In this document: positions 26,742-34,880 of the stretch, one piece after another
Numbering within the stretch: position 1 is the stretch's first letter
Layout of the letters: each line of letters begins with the position of its first letter
Source: Saccharothrix longispora
GTDB taxonomy: Bacteria > Actinomycetota > Actinomycetes > Mycobacteriales > Pseudonocardiaceae
Length of the DNA stretch: 64,000 nucleotides
Direction: 5' to 3'
Assembly: GCF_030852425.1 (NCBI RefSeq)
Contig: NZ_NSDM01000001.1
Span: 1,043,758 to 1,107,757 of the forward strand
The notes under the pieces: model-generated
Told to the model about the DNA's origin: nothing
Seen by the model: the letters and a program-made list of their open reading frames with translations, nothing else
The model's database searches: none
Program-made: the position numbers and the translations under genes

Positions 26742-27758
26742 TCAGCCGCCGGCGACCAGGTCGGCCGGCGTTCCGTACGCGCTGCGCAGCCGCGGTTCCG
26801 CGCCCGGCGCGGCGCCCAGCGCGTCCAGGCCGAGCAGCGCGGCGCCGACGACCGGCGGCACGTCGACCACGCGCACGCGCACCGCGGGCGCGGCGGCCCG
26901 GAGCCGCTCCTCGACCGCGTCCACGACCCGCCGGTCGGTACCGGTCAGCACGCCGCCGCCCAGCACCACGTCCACCGGCTCGTCCAGCAGCGCGAGCCTG
27001 GTCAGCGACACCCGCGCCAGCAGCACGACCTCCTCCACCAGCCGGTCCACGACCGACCCGGCCACCGCGTCGCCGGCCGCCGCCACCTCGAACAGCAGCG
27101 GGCACAGGGCGTGCGGGTCGAACTCGACCCGCTCGAAGTGCAGCGCCTCCACCACCTCGGCCAGCGTCGCCGTGCCGTAGTGCGCGAGCAGCGCCCCCAC
27201 CAGTGCGGTCGGCTCGCCCCGGCCGTCCTCGGCGCGCACCGCGTGCCACAGCGCCTCGGACCCGAGGTGCCCGCCACCGCCCCAGTCGCCGGAGATGCGG
27301 CCCAGCGCCGGGAACCGGTGCGTGCGACCGTCCGGCGCGACCGCCACGCAGTTGATGCCCGCGCCGCACACCACGGCCACGCCGACGCCGTCGGACGTGC
27401 CCGCCCGCAGCAGCGCGAACGTGTCGTTGCCGACGACCGTGGTCGCCGACCAGCCGCGCGCCTCGATGGCCGCGCGCAGCTCGTCCTCCTCCCGCGGCAG
27501 GTCCGCACCGGCCAGGTAGGCGGCGGTGTGCGCGGCGATCGGCCCGTCCGGCGGCAGCCCCGCCCGGCGGGCCACCTCGCGGGCCAGCCCCTCGAACACC
27601 TCCAGGCTGCGCTCCAGGCCGATGTTCTGCGGTGACGCGCCCGGGCCGCGCACCTGCGCGAGCACCCGCCCGGTCACGTCGACCAGCGCCATGGCCGTCT
27701 TGCTGTTCCCGCCGTCGACGGCGAGCACCCGCCGCGCCACCGCGCCCCGCTCCGTCAC
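26742..27758 (-). CDS. BadF/BadG-type sugar kinase (N-acetylglucosamine kinase-like)
   Basis: 338 aa. The ASKHA-fold ATPase core is visible: phosphate-1 loop RRVLAVDGGNSKTAMALVDV, GAGINCVAVAPDG, GRISGDWGGGGHLGSEALW, and the adenosine-binding VDVVLGGGVLTG. The family includes eukaryotic-type GlcNAc kinases. The GTG start overlaps the GH4 stop by 4 bases, so it is the last gene of the ROK-ABC-GH4-kinase operon and probably phosphorylates the imported sugar or the product of the GH4 enzyme. Exact substrate unproven. Confidence 0.85.
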   Translation of the reverse strand: MTERGAVARRVLAVDGGNSKTAMALVDVTGRVLAQVRGPGASPQNIGLERSLEVFEGLAREVARRAGLPPDGPIAAHTAAYLAGADLPREEDELRAAIEARGWSATTVVGNDTFALLRAGTSDGVGVAVVCGAGINCVAVAPDGRTHRFPALGRISGDWGGGGHLGSEALWHAVRAEDGRGEPTALVGALLAHYGTATLAEVVEALHFERVEFDPHALCPLLFEVAAAGDAVAGSVVDRLVEEVVLLARVSLTRLALLDEPVDVVLGGGVLTGTDRRVVDAVEERLRAAAPAVRVRVVDVPPVVGAALLGLDALGAAPGAEPRLRSAYGTPADLVAGG

Positions 27759-29041
27759 CGTGCCCCCTTCCCGCTGGCGCCCCTCGCCCACGGCAGGAAG
27801 TCCGCGTTGCGCGCCACCAGCTCGTCGGCGAGCCGGTCGGCCACGGCGTGCTGCCCGACCAGCGGGTGCGCGAGCAGCGCGTCGGCCACCCGGTCCCGCC
27901 CGCCGTGCAGCGCCGCGTCCAGGGCCAGCTGCTCGTACGCCGTGACGTGCGCGATCAGCCCCGCGAACGCGGGCGGCACGGGCGGCACGGGCAGCGGCGC
28001 GGCGCCCCCGCCGTCCACCGCGGCCGGCACCTCGACCACCGCGTCGTCGGGCAGGAACGGCAGCGCGCCGCCGTTGCGCACGTTGACCACGTGCTGCTCG
28101 GCGCCGCCCCCGCCGGTCAGCGCGTGCACCAGCTGCACGGCCGCCTCCGAGTAGTACGCGCCGCCGCGCCGCGACAGCTGCTCGGGCTTGGTGACGACGG
28201 TCGGGTCGGCGTAGACGCCCAGCAGCTCCTCCTCCACCCCGGCCACGACCTCGGCGCGCGGCGGCTCGACGTGCTGCCGCCGCACGACCTCGTCGTGCTC
28301 GTAGAAGTACTTCAGGTAGTACGACGGCACCGCGCCCAGCCTGCGCACCAGCGACCCCGGCAGGCCGACGTGCCCGCCCAGCGCGTCGGCGTGGTCGGCG
28401 AGCAGCTCGGGCAGCCGGTCGACGCCGTCCACGAACACACCGGTCTCCCAGCTCAGGTGGTTGAGCCCGACGTGCCCCAGCCGCACCGAGTCCGGCGGCA
28501 CGCCGAGCAGCCCGGCCGTCCACCGCTGGAAGGTGATGGCCACGTTGCACAGCCCCACGGCCCGGTGCCCGGCCCGCAACAACGCCCTCGTCACGATGCC
28601 GACGGGGTTGGTGAAATCCACGATCCACGCGTCGTCACCCGCCACCCGCCGCACCCGGTCGGCGATGTCCAGCACCACCGGCACGGTCCGCAGCGCCTTG
28701 GCCAGCCCGCCCGCGCCGGTCGTCTCCTGCCCGACGCAGTCGCACACCAGCGGGAACGTCTCGTCCGACGCCCGCGCCGCCTGCCCGCCGACCCGCAGCT
28801 GGAGCAGCACGGCCGACGCGCCGTCCGCGCCGCGCTCCAGGTCGGTGGTCGTGGTGACCCTCGCGGGGTGCCCGGCGTGCGCCAGCAGCCGCCGCGAGAA
28901 CGCCCCCACCACCTCCAGGCGGCCGACGTCCGGGTCGACGAGCACGACCTCGTCCACGGCGAGGCCCACCCGCCGCCCCGCGATGCCGTCGATCAACTCG
29001 GGCGTGTACGTGGACCCGCCCCCGACAACGGTGAGTTTCAC
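27755..29041 (-). CDS. GH4 family glycosidase (6-phospho-beta-glucosidase type)
   Basis: 428 aa. GH4 enzymes are unusual glycosidases that use NAD+ and Mn2+ and work by a transient oxidation at C3. The N-terminal NAD-binding motif is KLTVVGGGSTYTPELI. Cys165 (GLCNVAI) and His195 (GHVGLNHLSWE) match the metal-binding pair, and DFTNPVGIVTRAL is the family signature. Most 6-phospho-beta-glucosidases act on PTS-imported substrates; here the operon has an ABC importer and a kinase instead. The start overlaps the upstream permease stop by 4 bases. Confidence 0.9.
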   Translation of the reverse strand: MKLTVVGGGSTYTPELIDGIAGRRVGLAVDEVVLVDPDVGRLEVVGAFSRRLLAHAGHPARVTTTTDLERGADGASAVLLQLRVGGQAARASDETFPLVCDCVGQETTGAGGLAKALRTVPVVLDIADRVRRVAGDDAWIVDFTNPVGIVTRALLRAGHRAVGLCNVAITFQRWTAGLLGVPPDSVRLGHVGLNHLSWETGVFVDGVDRLPELLADHADALGGHVGLPGSLVRRLGAVPSYYLKYFYEHDEVVRRQHVEPPRAEVVAGVEEELLGVYADPTVVTKPEQLSRRGGAYYSEAAVQLVHALTGGGGAEQHVVNVRNGGALPFLPDDAVVEVPAAVDGGGAAPLPVPPVPPAFAGLIAHVTAYEQLALDAALHGGRDRVADALLAHPLVGQHAVADRLADELVARNADFLPWARGASGKGAR

Positions 29042-29907
29042 CCTTTGACTCCAGTGAACGTGATGCCCCGGACGAACGAGCGCTGCGCGAAGGCGAACAG
29101 CACGACCGCCGGGAGCATGATGAGCAGCGTGACGGCCATCGCCAGGTTCCACTGCACGTGGTGCATTCCCTTGAACGAGGCCAGCGCCAGCGACAGCGTC
29201 CACCGGTCCGGCACCTCGCTCGTGTAGAGCAGCGGTCCGAAGTAGTCGTTCCACGTGTAGAGGAAGCAGAACAGCGCGGTGGCCGCGATGCCGGGCCGCG
29301 CCATCGGCACGACGACCCGGACCAGCGCCTGGAACTCCGAGCACCCGTCCACCCGCGCCGCGTCCACGTAGGACCGCGGGATGGTGAGGAAGAACTGGCG
29401 CAGCAGGAAGACGGAGAACGCGTCGAACAGGAAGTACGGCACGATCAGCGGCCACAGCGAGCCGGTCAGGCCCAGGCTCGACCACGTGTCGTACAGCGGC
29501 ACGGCGACGACCTGCGGCGGGAGCATCATCGCGCCCACCACGAGCAGGAACGCGACGTTCCGCCCGCGCCAGCGCAGCGTGGCCAGCGCGTAGGCCGCCG
29601 GGATCGAGGACAGCAGCATCCCCGCCGTGGCCAGCAGCGAGTACAGCAGGCTGTTGCCCAGGTACTCCAGCAGCGGCGCCCGCTCGAAGACCTCCGCGAA
29701 GTTGCCCCAGTGCCACTCGCGCGGCCACAGGTCCTTCGTGAACGCCTGGCCGTCCGACATCACGGCGGTGAGGAGCACGAACACGATCGGCAGCGCGAAC
29801 ATCAGCGCCAGGGCCAGGCCCAGGCTGTGCACCGCGACCCAGTGCAGCGCGCCGCGCCAGTCGCGGGGCCGCCGCGGGGCGGGTGCGCCGAGCACCGCGG
29901 TCGTCAT
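29038..29907 (-). CDS. Carbohydrate ABC transporter permease (MalG type)
   Basis: 289 aa with six predicted membrane helices. The EAA loop that contacts the ATPase is YVDAARVDGCSEFQALVRVV, ending in PMARPG. The C-terminal FVRGITFTGVKG is typical of the MalG/LacG group. Overlaps both neighbours by 4 bases. No ATPase is encoded in the operon, so a shared MsiK-type ATPase elsewhere in the genome would be needed, as is common in actinomycetes. Confidence 0.93.
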   Translation of the reverse strand: MTTAVLGAPAPRRPRDWRGALHWVAVHSLGLALALMFALPIVFVLLTAVMSDGQAFTKDLWPREWHWGNFAEVFERAPLLEYLGNSLLYSLLATAGMLLSSIPAAYALATLRWRGRNVAFLLVVGAMMLPPQVVAVPLYDTWSSLGLTGSLWPLIVPYFLFDAFSVFLLRQFFLTIPRSYVDAARVDGCSEFQALVRVVVPMARPGIAATALFCFLYTWNDYFGPLLYTSEVPDRWTLSLALASFKGMHHVQWNLAMAVTLLIMLPAVVLFAFAQRSFVRGITFTGVKG

Positions 29908-30896
29908 GCCCCCGGCCCCCCTTCCTCCTGGTGGGACGCCGTGCGCAGCCGCTGCACGAGCAGCGCGGTCGCCGCGAACGACACGACGAACAGGACGGTC
30001 GCCATCGCCGCCGCGTAGCCCATGTCGAAGTAGCGGAAGCCCTGCGTGTAGAGCCACACCGGGAACGTCAGCGTCGAGTTCTCCGGGAAGCCCAGGTTCT
30101 TCGTGCTGCCCGTCACGTCGGCCGACCCGCTGGCCGCCGACCCGGCCACGACGGCCTGGGTGAACAGCTGCAGCGCCAGGACGATCGAGTTGACCACGCC
30201 GAACACCAGCACCGGCGAGATGGTCGGCAGCGTGATGTGCCACCACCGGCGCAGCGCGCCCGCACCGTCCAGCCCGGCCGCCTCGTACTGCTCCTTCGGC
30301 ACGTCCAGGATCGCGGCCAGCATGATGATCATCAGGTCGCCGGACGCCCACAGCACCACCGCGGCGATCCCGGGCTTCGACCACGCCGGGTCCGAGAACC
30401 ACAGCGGGCCCTCCACCCCGAACCAGCCGAGGAAGGTGTCCACCGGCCCGTCGTTCGGGCGCATGACCAGGAAGAACACCAGCGTGGCGGCCACCGGCGG
30501 GGCGAGCGAGGGCAGGTAGCACAGGGTGCGCACCAGGCCGACGCCCGACCGGAGCCGCGCGACCACCGACGCCACGCCCAGCGCGAACGCCACGCGCGCG
30601 ACCGTCAGCACGACCACGAACCACAGGGTGTTGTGGACGGCCGTGCGGAACAGCTCGTCGGAGAACATGTAGGCGTAGTTCGCCAACCCGATCCACTCGG
30701 GCGGGTTGATCAGGTCGTACCTGGTGAACGAGAACGCGACCGTGGCGACCAGCGGGTAGCCGAAGAACAGCAGGAAGCCCAGGCCCGCGGGCGCCAGGAA
30801 CGCCAGGACGGTGAGGCGGTGCCGGGTCCGCGAGCGGGACCGCCCCGGTGCGGGGGCGGTCCGCGCCACGTCCACGCGGTCGAGCGCGGCCGTCAC
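29904..30896 (-). CDS. Carbohydrate ABC transporter permease (MalF type)
   Basis: 330 aa. A basic cytoplasmic N-terminus, then six hydrophobic helices beginning LTVLAFLAPAGLGFLLFFGY. The EAA loop is YEAAGLDGAGALRRWWHITL. It forms the import channel with the 29038-29907 protein. GTG start in a 4-base overlap with the binding-protein stop. Confidence 0.93.
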   Translation of the reverse strand: MTAALDRVDVARTAPAPGRSRSRTRHRLTVLAFLAPAGLGFLLFFGYPLVATVAFSFTRYDLINPPEWIGLANYAYMFSDELFRTAVHNTLWFVVVLTVARVAFALGVASVVARLRSGVGLVRTLCYLPSLAPPVAATLVFFLVMRPNDGPVDTFLGWFGVEGPLWFSDPAWSKPGIAAVVLWASGDLMIIMLAAILDVPKEQYEAAGLDGAGALRRWWHITLPTISPVLVFGVVNSIVLALQLFTQAVVAGSAASGSADVTGSTKNLGFPENSTLTFPVWLYTQGFRYFDMGYAAAMATVLFVVSFAATALLVQRLRTASHQEEGGPGA

Positions 30897-32221
30897 TTGC
30901 CGGACTTCGCGATCTGCTCGTCGATCCGCCGGTCCACGTCCTCCAGCCCGGCCATCAGGTCGGTGACCTTGCCCGCCTGCCACGACGTGGCGAAGTCGCC
31001 GATCGCCTTGATGTGCGCGTCCCCGATGGGCGTCACCGGGTTGCCCTGGAGCTTGCCGGACTTCGCCAGGTCGACGAACGTCCTGAAGTTCTCGTCCACC
31101 TCGAGCCGCGGGTCGTCGAGGGCGGCCTTGGTGCTCGGGATGTTCTTGATGCCGTTGGCGAGGTCCACGATGGTGTCGGTGTCGAACGACAGGTGCTTGA
31201 TCAGCTCCCACGCCGCGCCGGGGTTCTCCGCGCCCTTCGGGATGCCCATGATCGTGCCGGTGGTGAAGCCGATGCCGTACAGCTCGGGCTTGATCGTCGG
31301 GAACGGCGCGGTGCCGAAGTCGAGGTCCGGCGCCTGGTCCTCCAGGAACGCGGTGCGGTACTCGCCATCCATCATCATGGCGATCTTGCGCTGGTGGAAC
31401 GCGTGGTCGGTGGAGTACTCCTGGCCGAGGCCGGCGCGGAACCGCTCCAGCTCGTCGTAGCCGTAGAAGTCCACCAGCTCCTTCTGGAACTCCAGCATCG
31501 CGGCCCACTCGGGGCTCGCCAAGCCCGACTTGCCGTCCGGGGTCTCCCACTTCGCGCCGAAGTTCGGCGCCCAGATCGGCGGTCGGTTGGCGTAGAACAG
31601 CATCGTGGGCAGGAAGCCCGCCACCTCGATCGACCCGTCCGGCGCCTTCCTCGTGGTGCGCTTGGCGAAGTCGAGCAGCTCGGCCGTGGTCCTCGGCGGC
31701 GCCGTGATGCCGGCCTCGGCCAGCATGTCCTTGTTGTAGTACAGCCCGTACACGTCGCTGAGCATGGGCATGGCGCAGCGGTTGCCCTCGTACTCGGTGT
31801 AGGAGCGCACGGCGTCCGGGATCTGGCCCAGGTCCACCCCGTCGCGCTCGACGTAGGGCTTCAGCTCCTGGAACGAGCCCGACGAGCAGAACTGGCCGAT
31901 GTTGTCCGTGGTGAACGACAGCGCGACGTCCGGCGGGTTGCCGCTGCGGATGCCCGCGGTGATCTTGTCGTCGTCCTGGTTGCCCTGGTGCTCGATCTCG
32001 GCGTTCGGGAACTTCTCCTTGAAGCTCTCCAGGGCCTTGGTGACCTCGTCCTGCTCCCGCCCGGAGTAGTTGCTCCAGACGGTCAGCGAGAACTCCTCGT
32101 CGGCACCGGGGGCCGCCGCCGGCCCGGACCGCCCGGCGTCCCCGCCGGAGCCCGCCGCGCAGGCGGTCAGGGACACCGCCGCGGCCACGCACAGCAACGT
32201 CGCGCGATGGAGCTTGCGCAT
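30893..32221 (-). CDS. Sugar-binding lipoprotein of ABC transporter
   Basis: 442 aa, family 1 solute-binding protein. The signal peptide ends in the lipobox SLTAC with lipidated Cys21. The start of the mature fold is EEFSLTVWSNYSGREQDEV, followed by FKEKFPNAEI, typical of UgpB/MalE-like proteins; the late motif TTGTIMGIPKGAENPGAAWE is also characteristic. It captures the substrate for the two permeases downstream. Lies 15 bp after the ROK gene. Confidence 0.93.
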   Translation of the reverse strand: MRKLHRATLLCVAAAVSLTACAAGSGGDAGRSGPAAAPGADEEFSLTVWSNYSGREQDEVTKALESFKEKFPNAEIEHQGNQDDDKITAGIRSGNPPDVALSFTTDNIGQFCSSGSFQELKPYVERDGVDLGQIPDAVRSYTEYEGNRCAMPMLSDVYGLYYNKDMLAEAGITAPPRTTAELLDFAKRTTRKAPDGSIEVAGFLPTMLFYANRPPIWAPNFGAKWETPDGKSGLASPEWAAMLEFQKELVDFYGYDELERFRAGLGQEYSTDHAFHQRKIAMMMDGEYRTAFLEDQAPDLDFGTAPFPTIKPELYGIGFTTGTIMGIPKGAENPGAAWELIKHLSFDTDTIVDLANGIKNIPSTKAALDDPRLEVDENFRTFVDLAKSGKLQGNPVTPIGDAHIKAIGDFATSWQAGKVTDLMAGLEDVDRRIDEQIAKSGK

Positions 32222-32236
32222 GTGCTCTCCTTCATC

Positions 32237-33466
32237 TCAACGTGCGGACGTCGACGCGCTCCGCTCCTCGTCGTGCCGGCGCGGTGCGCGGAAGGGTTCG
32301 GTCGTGGCGGCGGGCAGGCCGAACACCTGTTCCCTGGCGACCGACAGCGCGGAGTGCAGTGCGCCGGAACGCACCGGTTTCCCGGTCACCAGGGCGAGTT
32401 GGACGGTGGTGCGGGGCACCACCAGGCGACGCAGTTCGGCGGCGACGAGGTCGGCCAGCACCGTGCCGCCCGCCTGCGCGACGTCGCCGGCGAGCAGCAC
32501 CAGCTCGGGGTCGAGCACGGTGACGACGTTGGCGACGCCGGTGGCGACGCGGCGGGCGAGGTCCACCAGGAACTCGCGGCCCGCCGGCCCCTCGCCGAGG
32601 GCCTTCTTCACGGCGGCCAGGCCGGTGCGCGCGGACACGCCGTGCGCGCGGGCCAGCTTGGCGATGGCGGCGCTGTCGAGCAGGTCGCCGTAGCGGCTGC
32701 CCGCGCGGCCCGCGCCCGTCTCGGCGTGCGCCTGGTCGGGCACGCGCATGGCGTCGATCTCGCCCGCGCCGCCCGTGGCGCCGCGCAGCAGCACGCCGTT
32801 GACGACGACCGCCGCGCCCACCGCGTCCGCGGGCCACAGCAGCACGAAGTCCCGCACGCCGACGGCGCGGCCCGCGATCATCTCCTCCAGGGCCACCAGG
32901 TTCACGTCGTTCTCGACGGTGACCGCGGTGTCGAGCAGGGCCCGCAGCTCCTCGGGGATGTTCCGGTCGTTCCAGTCGGGCATGTGCGGCGCGTAGTTGA
33001 GCCGGCCGGTGCCCGGGTCGACCGCGCCGGGGCTGCCGACGACCACGTGGTGCAGGGCGTCGGTGGTCAGGCCCGCCTGGGCCGCGGCCTTGGTGACCGC
33101 GTTGTGGAACGCCTCCAGCACGCCCGTGCGCGGCATGGGCGCCCGGTGCTCGGTGAGCGTGGCGCCGGAGATGTCGGCGATCGCGATGTCGATGGTGTCC
33201 GGGGTGAGGTCGACCGCGGCGACGTGCGCCAGCGCGCCGTTGACCGTCCACAACTGCGCCCTCGGTCCGCGCCCGCCGCCGCGCAGGCCGTTGCGCAGCA
33301 CCGTGCCCCCGGTCTCCAGGCGGGTCAGCAGCTGGGCCGTGGCGGGCTTGGAGAGGCCGATGATCGCCTCCAGCTCCGACCTGGTCAGCGGACCGTTGCG
33401 GAGCAGCGCCTCGATGGCGGCGCGGTCGTTGATCTCGCGCAGCAGGCTCGGGCTCCCGGCTCGCAT
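32237..33466 (-). CDS. ROK family transcriptional regulator (NagC/XylR type)
   Basis: 409 aa. The N-terminal winged helix-turn-helix (INDRAAIEALLRNGPLTRSE; LSKPATAQLLTRLE) is followed by a ROK sugar-kinase-like domain (AAVDLTPDTIDIAIADISG; AVTVENDVNLVALEE). The zinc-binding CxCGxxGC cluster that usually follows the GGAGEI motif is absent: the stretch reads MRVPDQAHAETGAGRAGS. It may therefore bind its effector differently. First gene of the sugar operon and probably its repressor. ATG at 33466 with AGGAG upstream. Confidence 0.88.
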   Translation of the reverse strand: MRAGSPSLLREINDRAAIEALLRNGPLTRSELEAIIGLSKPATAQLLTRLETGGTVLRNGLRGGGRGPRAQLWTVNGALAHVAAVDLTPDTIDIAIADISGATLTEHRAPMPRTGVLEAFHNAVTKAAAQAGLTTDALHHVVVGSPGAVDPGTGRLNYAPHMPDWNDRNIPEELRALLDTAVTVENDVNLVALEEMIAGRAVGVRDFVLLWPADAVGAAVVVNGVLLRGATGGAGEIDAMRVPDQAHAETGAGRAGSRYGDLLDSAAIAKLARAHGVSARTGLAAVKKALGEGPAGREFLVDLARRVATGVANVVTVLDPELVLLAGDVAQAGGTVLADLVAAELRRLVVPRTTVQLALVTGKPVRSGALHSALSVAREQVFGLPAATTEPFRAPRRHDEERSASTSAR

Positions 33467-33476
33467 CGGCGCTCCT

Positions 33477-33495
33477 GTCTGTTAACTTTCCAGAC
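33477..33495. promoter_or_regulatory. Candidate ROK operator
   Basis: Inverted repeat GTCTG (33477-33481) and CAGAC (33491-33495) around the AT-rich core TTAACTTTC, 11 bases before the ROK start. AT-rich palindromes at this position often bind ROK repressors, so it may be autoregulatory for the whole operon. Confidence 0.45.
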
Positions 33496-33563
33496 GATTT
33501 CGTGCGACCGTAGTGACGGGCACCACGCCCGGTCAATGGCCTGAGACGGGTCCGTTACCTGGG

Positions 33564-33577
33564 TTAGGTTGGCCTAA
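33564..33577. promoter_or_regulatory. Inverted repeat / -10 region of the DUF3159 gene
   Basis: TTAGGTTGGCCTAA, an inverted repeat TTAGG/CCTAA with a 4-base spacer, 15 bp before the ATG. TAGGTT within it (33565-33570) fits a -10 box. The spacing is too short for an IdeR/DmdR iron box, whose arms are about 9 bases apart. Confidence 0.35.
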
Positions 33578-33591
33578 GGCACCCTGGAGGC

Positions 33592-34224
33592 ATGACCGAC
33601 GCCCGTCAGGAGTCCCTGGCCCACCTGCTGGGCGGACGCGGTGGCGCCCTGGACGCCTCGCTGCCGCCGGCGGCGTTCGTCCTCGGGTGGTTGCTCGGCG
33701 GGCACTCCGTGGCGTGGGGCGCGGGCGCGGCCGTGGCGTGCGGCCTCGTCGTGGGCGTCGTGCGCGTGGCGCGCGGCAGCCGGCCCGGCGCGCTGCTGGT
33801 GTCGGTGGGCTTCGTCGTGCTCGCGGCGTACGTCGCCCTGCGGACCGGCCGGCCGGAGGACTTCTTCCTGCTCCAGATCTTCCTCAACGCCGCGTCGGCG
33901 CTGCTGTGGGCGGCGTCCATCGTGGTCCGCTGGCCGCTGCTCGGCGTCGTGGTGGGCCTGGCGACCGGCCAGAGGTTCCGCTGGCGGCGCGACCCGGACC
34001 TGATGCGCGCCTACCGCATCGCCTCCTGGCCGTGGGTGGGCCAGTACCTGCTCCGCGTCGTCGTCTTCGGCGCGCTCTGGCTGGCGGGCCAGGTCGTCCT
34101 GCTGGGCATCATGCGGGTGGCCCTGACCTGGCCGCTCCAGGTCGCCTGCATCGCCGTCTCCTGGTGGATGCTCCGCCGAGCCCTCCCCGCCGACCACCCC
34201 GGCCTGCGCCACCCCCGCCCCTGA
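33592..34224 (+). CDS. DUF3159 integral membrane protein
   Basis: 210 aa with about six hydrophobic segments. It resembles the actinobacterial DUF3159 family: LLGGRGGALDASLPPAAFVL at the start, LRTGRPEDFFLLQIFLNAAS in the middle, VVRWPLLGVVVGLATG, and RAYRIASWPWVGQYLLRVVV. Function unknown; inner-membrane protein. The stop codon is followed directly by the 22-bp repeat array. Confidence 0.75.
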   Translation: MTDARQESLAHLLGGRGGALDASLPPAAFVLGWLLGGHSVAWGAGAAVACGLVVGVVRVARGSRPGALLVSVGFVVLAAYVALRTGRPEDFFLLQIFLNAASALLWAASIVVRWPLLGVVVGLATGQRFRWRRDPDLMRAYRIASWPWVGQYLLRVVVFGALWLAGQVVLLGIMRVALTWPLQVACIAVSWWMLRRALPADHPGLRHPRP

Positions 34225-34411
34225 CCCGAGAGTCCAACGCCCAAGCCGCGCGAGTCGTACGCCCAAGCCGCGCGAGTCGTACGTTCAGGACCCCTGAGTT
34301 CTGCGTTCGCGACACGCCCGCCGGCCCGGACGTGGAACTCGAGGGGCCTGAACGTAGAACTCGCGGGGCCTGAACGTACGACTCGCGCGGCCTGGGGGTT
34401 GGACTCTCGGG
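34225..34411. repeat. Inverted array of 4+4 22-bp units between convergent genes
   Basis: Four forward units (34225-34245, 34246-34267, 34268-34289, 34290-34311), a 13-base spacer (34312-34324), then four reverse units (34325-34346, 34347-34368, 34369-34390, 34391-34411). Core GAGTYSNRCGTYCRGG. The units at 34268 and 34369 are identical over 22 bases in opposite orientation. Left and right halves could pair into one hairpin about 187 nt long. The array fills the space between the two stop codons completely: the DUF3159 stop ends at 34224 and the NUDIX stop starts at 34412. Confidence 0.9.
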
Positions 34412-34873
34412 TCAGGTGGGGGTGGTTATCAGGGGTACGTGGGCGGGTTGGGTGTGCGGGGGGAGGTCGTCGGGGGCGAACCAGCGGGCTTCCAGGATCT
34501 CGAACGGGTCGACGCGGAGGGTTCCCCCGACCAGGACGGCCTCGTAGGCGACCTCCACGCGCAGCCGGTAGCCGCTGGTCAGCCGGACCAGGCGGCCGAC
34601 CTCGACGTCCAGCCCGGTCTCCTCCTTCACCTCGCGGACCACGGTGCCGGTGAACTCCTCGCCGCGCACCGCGAACCCGGTCGGCAGACCCCACTGCCGG
34701 TCCTCGGGCCACATCCGGTGGCGCAGCAGCAGCACGCGCCCCTCGCCGTCGCGGACGACCCCCGTCACACCCACCATGAACTTCGCGCGCGTCAACCACA
34801 GGACGCGCCACTGGACGGGACCGCGGAGCGACTTCCACAGCCGGGCGACGAATCGGTGCACGCCGTGGATCAT
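34412..34873 (-). CDS. NUDIX hydrolase
   Basis: 153 aa from the ATG at 34873. The NUDIX box is complete: G-FAVRG-EE-FTGTVV-REVKEETGL, with the metal-binding glutamates in REVKEE. Such enzymes cleave X-linked nucleoside diphosphates; the substrate cannot be told. It follows the BadF-type kinase by 7 bp and is probably cotranscribed with it. Confidence 0.88.
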   Translation of the reverse strand: MIHGVHRFVARLWKSLRGPVQWRVLWLTRAKFMVGVTGVVRDGEGRVLLLRHRMWPEDRQWGLPTGFAVRGEEFTGTVVREVKEETGLDVEVGRLVRLTSGYRLRVEVAYEAVLVGGTLRVDPFEILEARWFAPDDLPPHTQPAHVPLITTPT

Positions 34874-34880
34874 GCCCGGT

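Noticed and set aside
33564..33577. Iron box (IdeR/DmdR operator) before the DUF3159 gene
   Set aside because: TTAGG and CCTAA arms are present but only 4 bases apart; iron boxes need about 9. It is more simply part of the -10 region.
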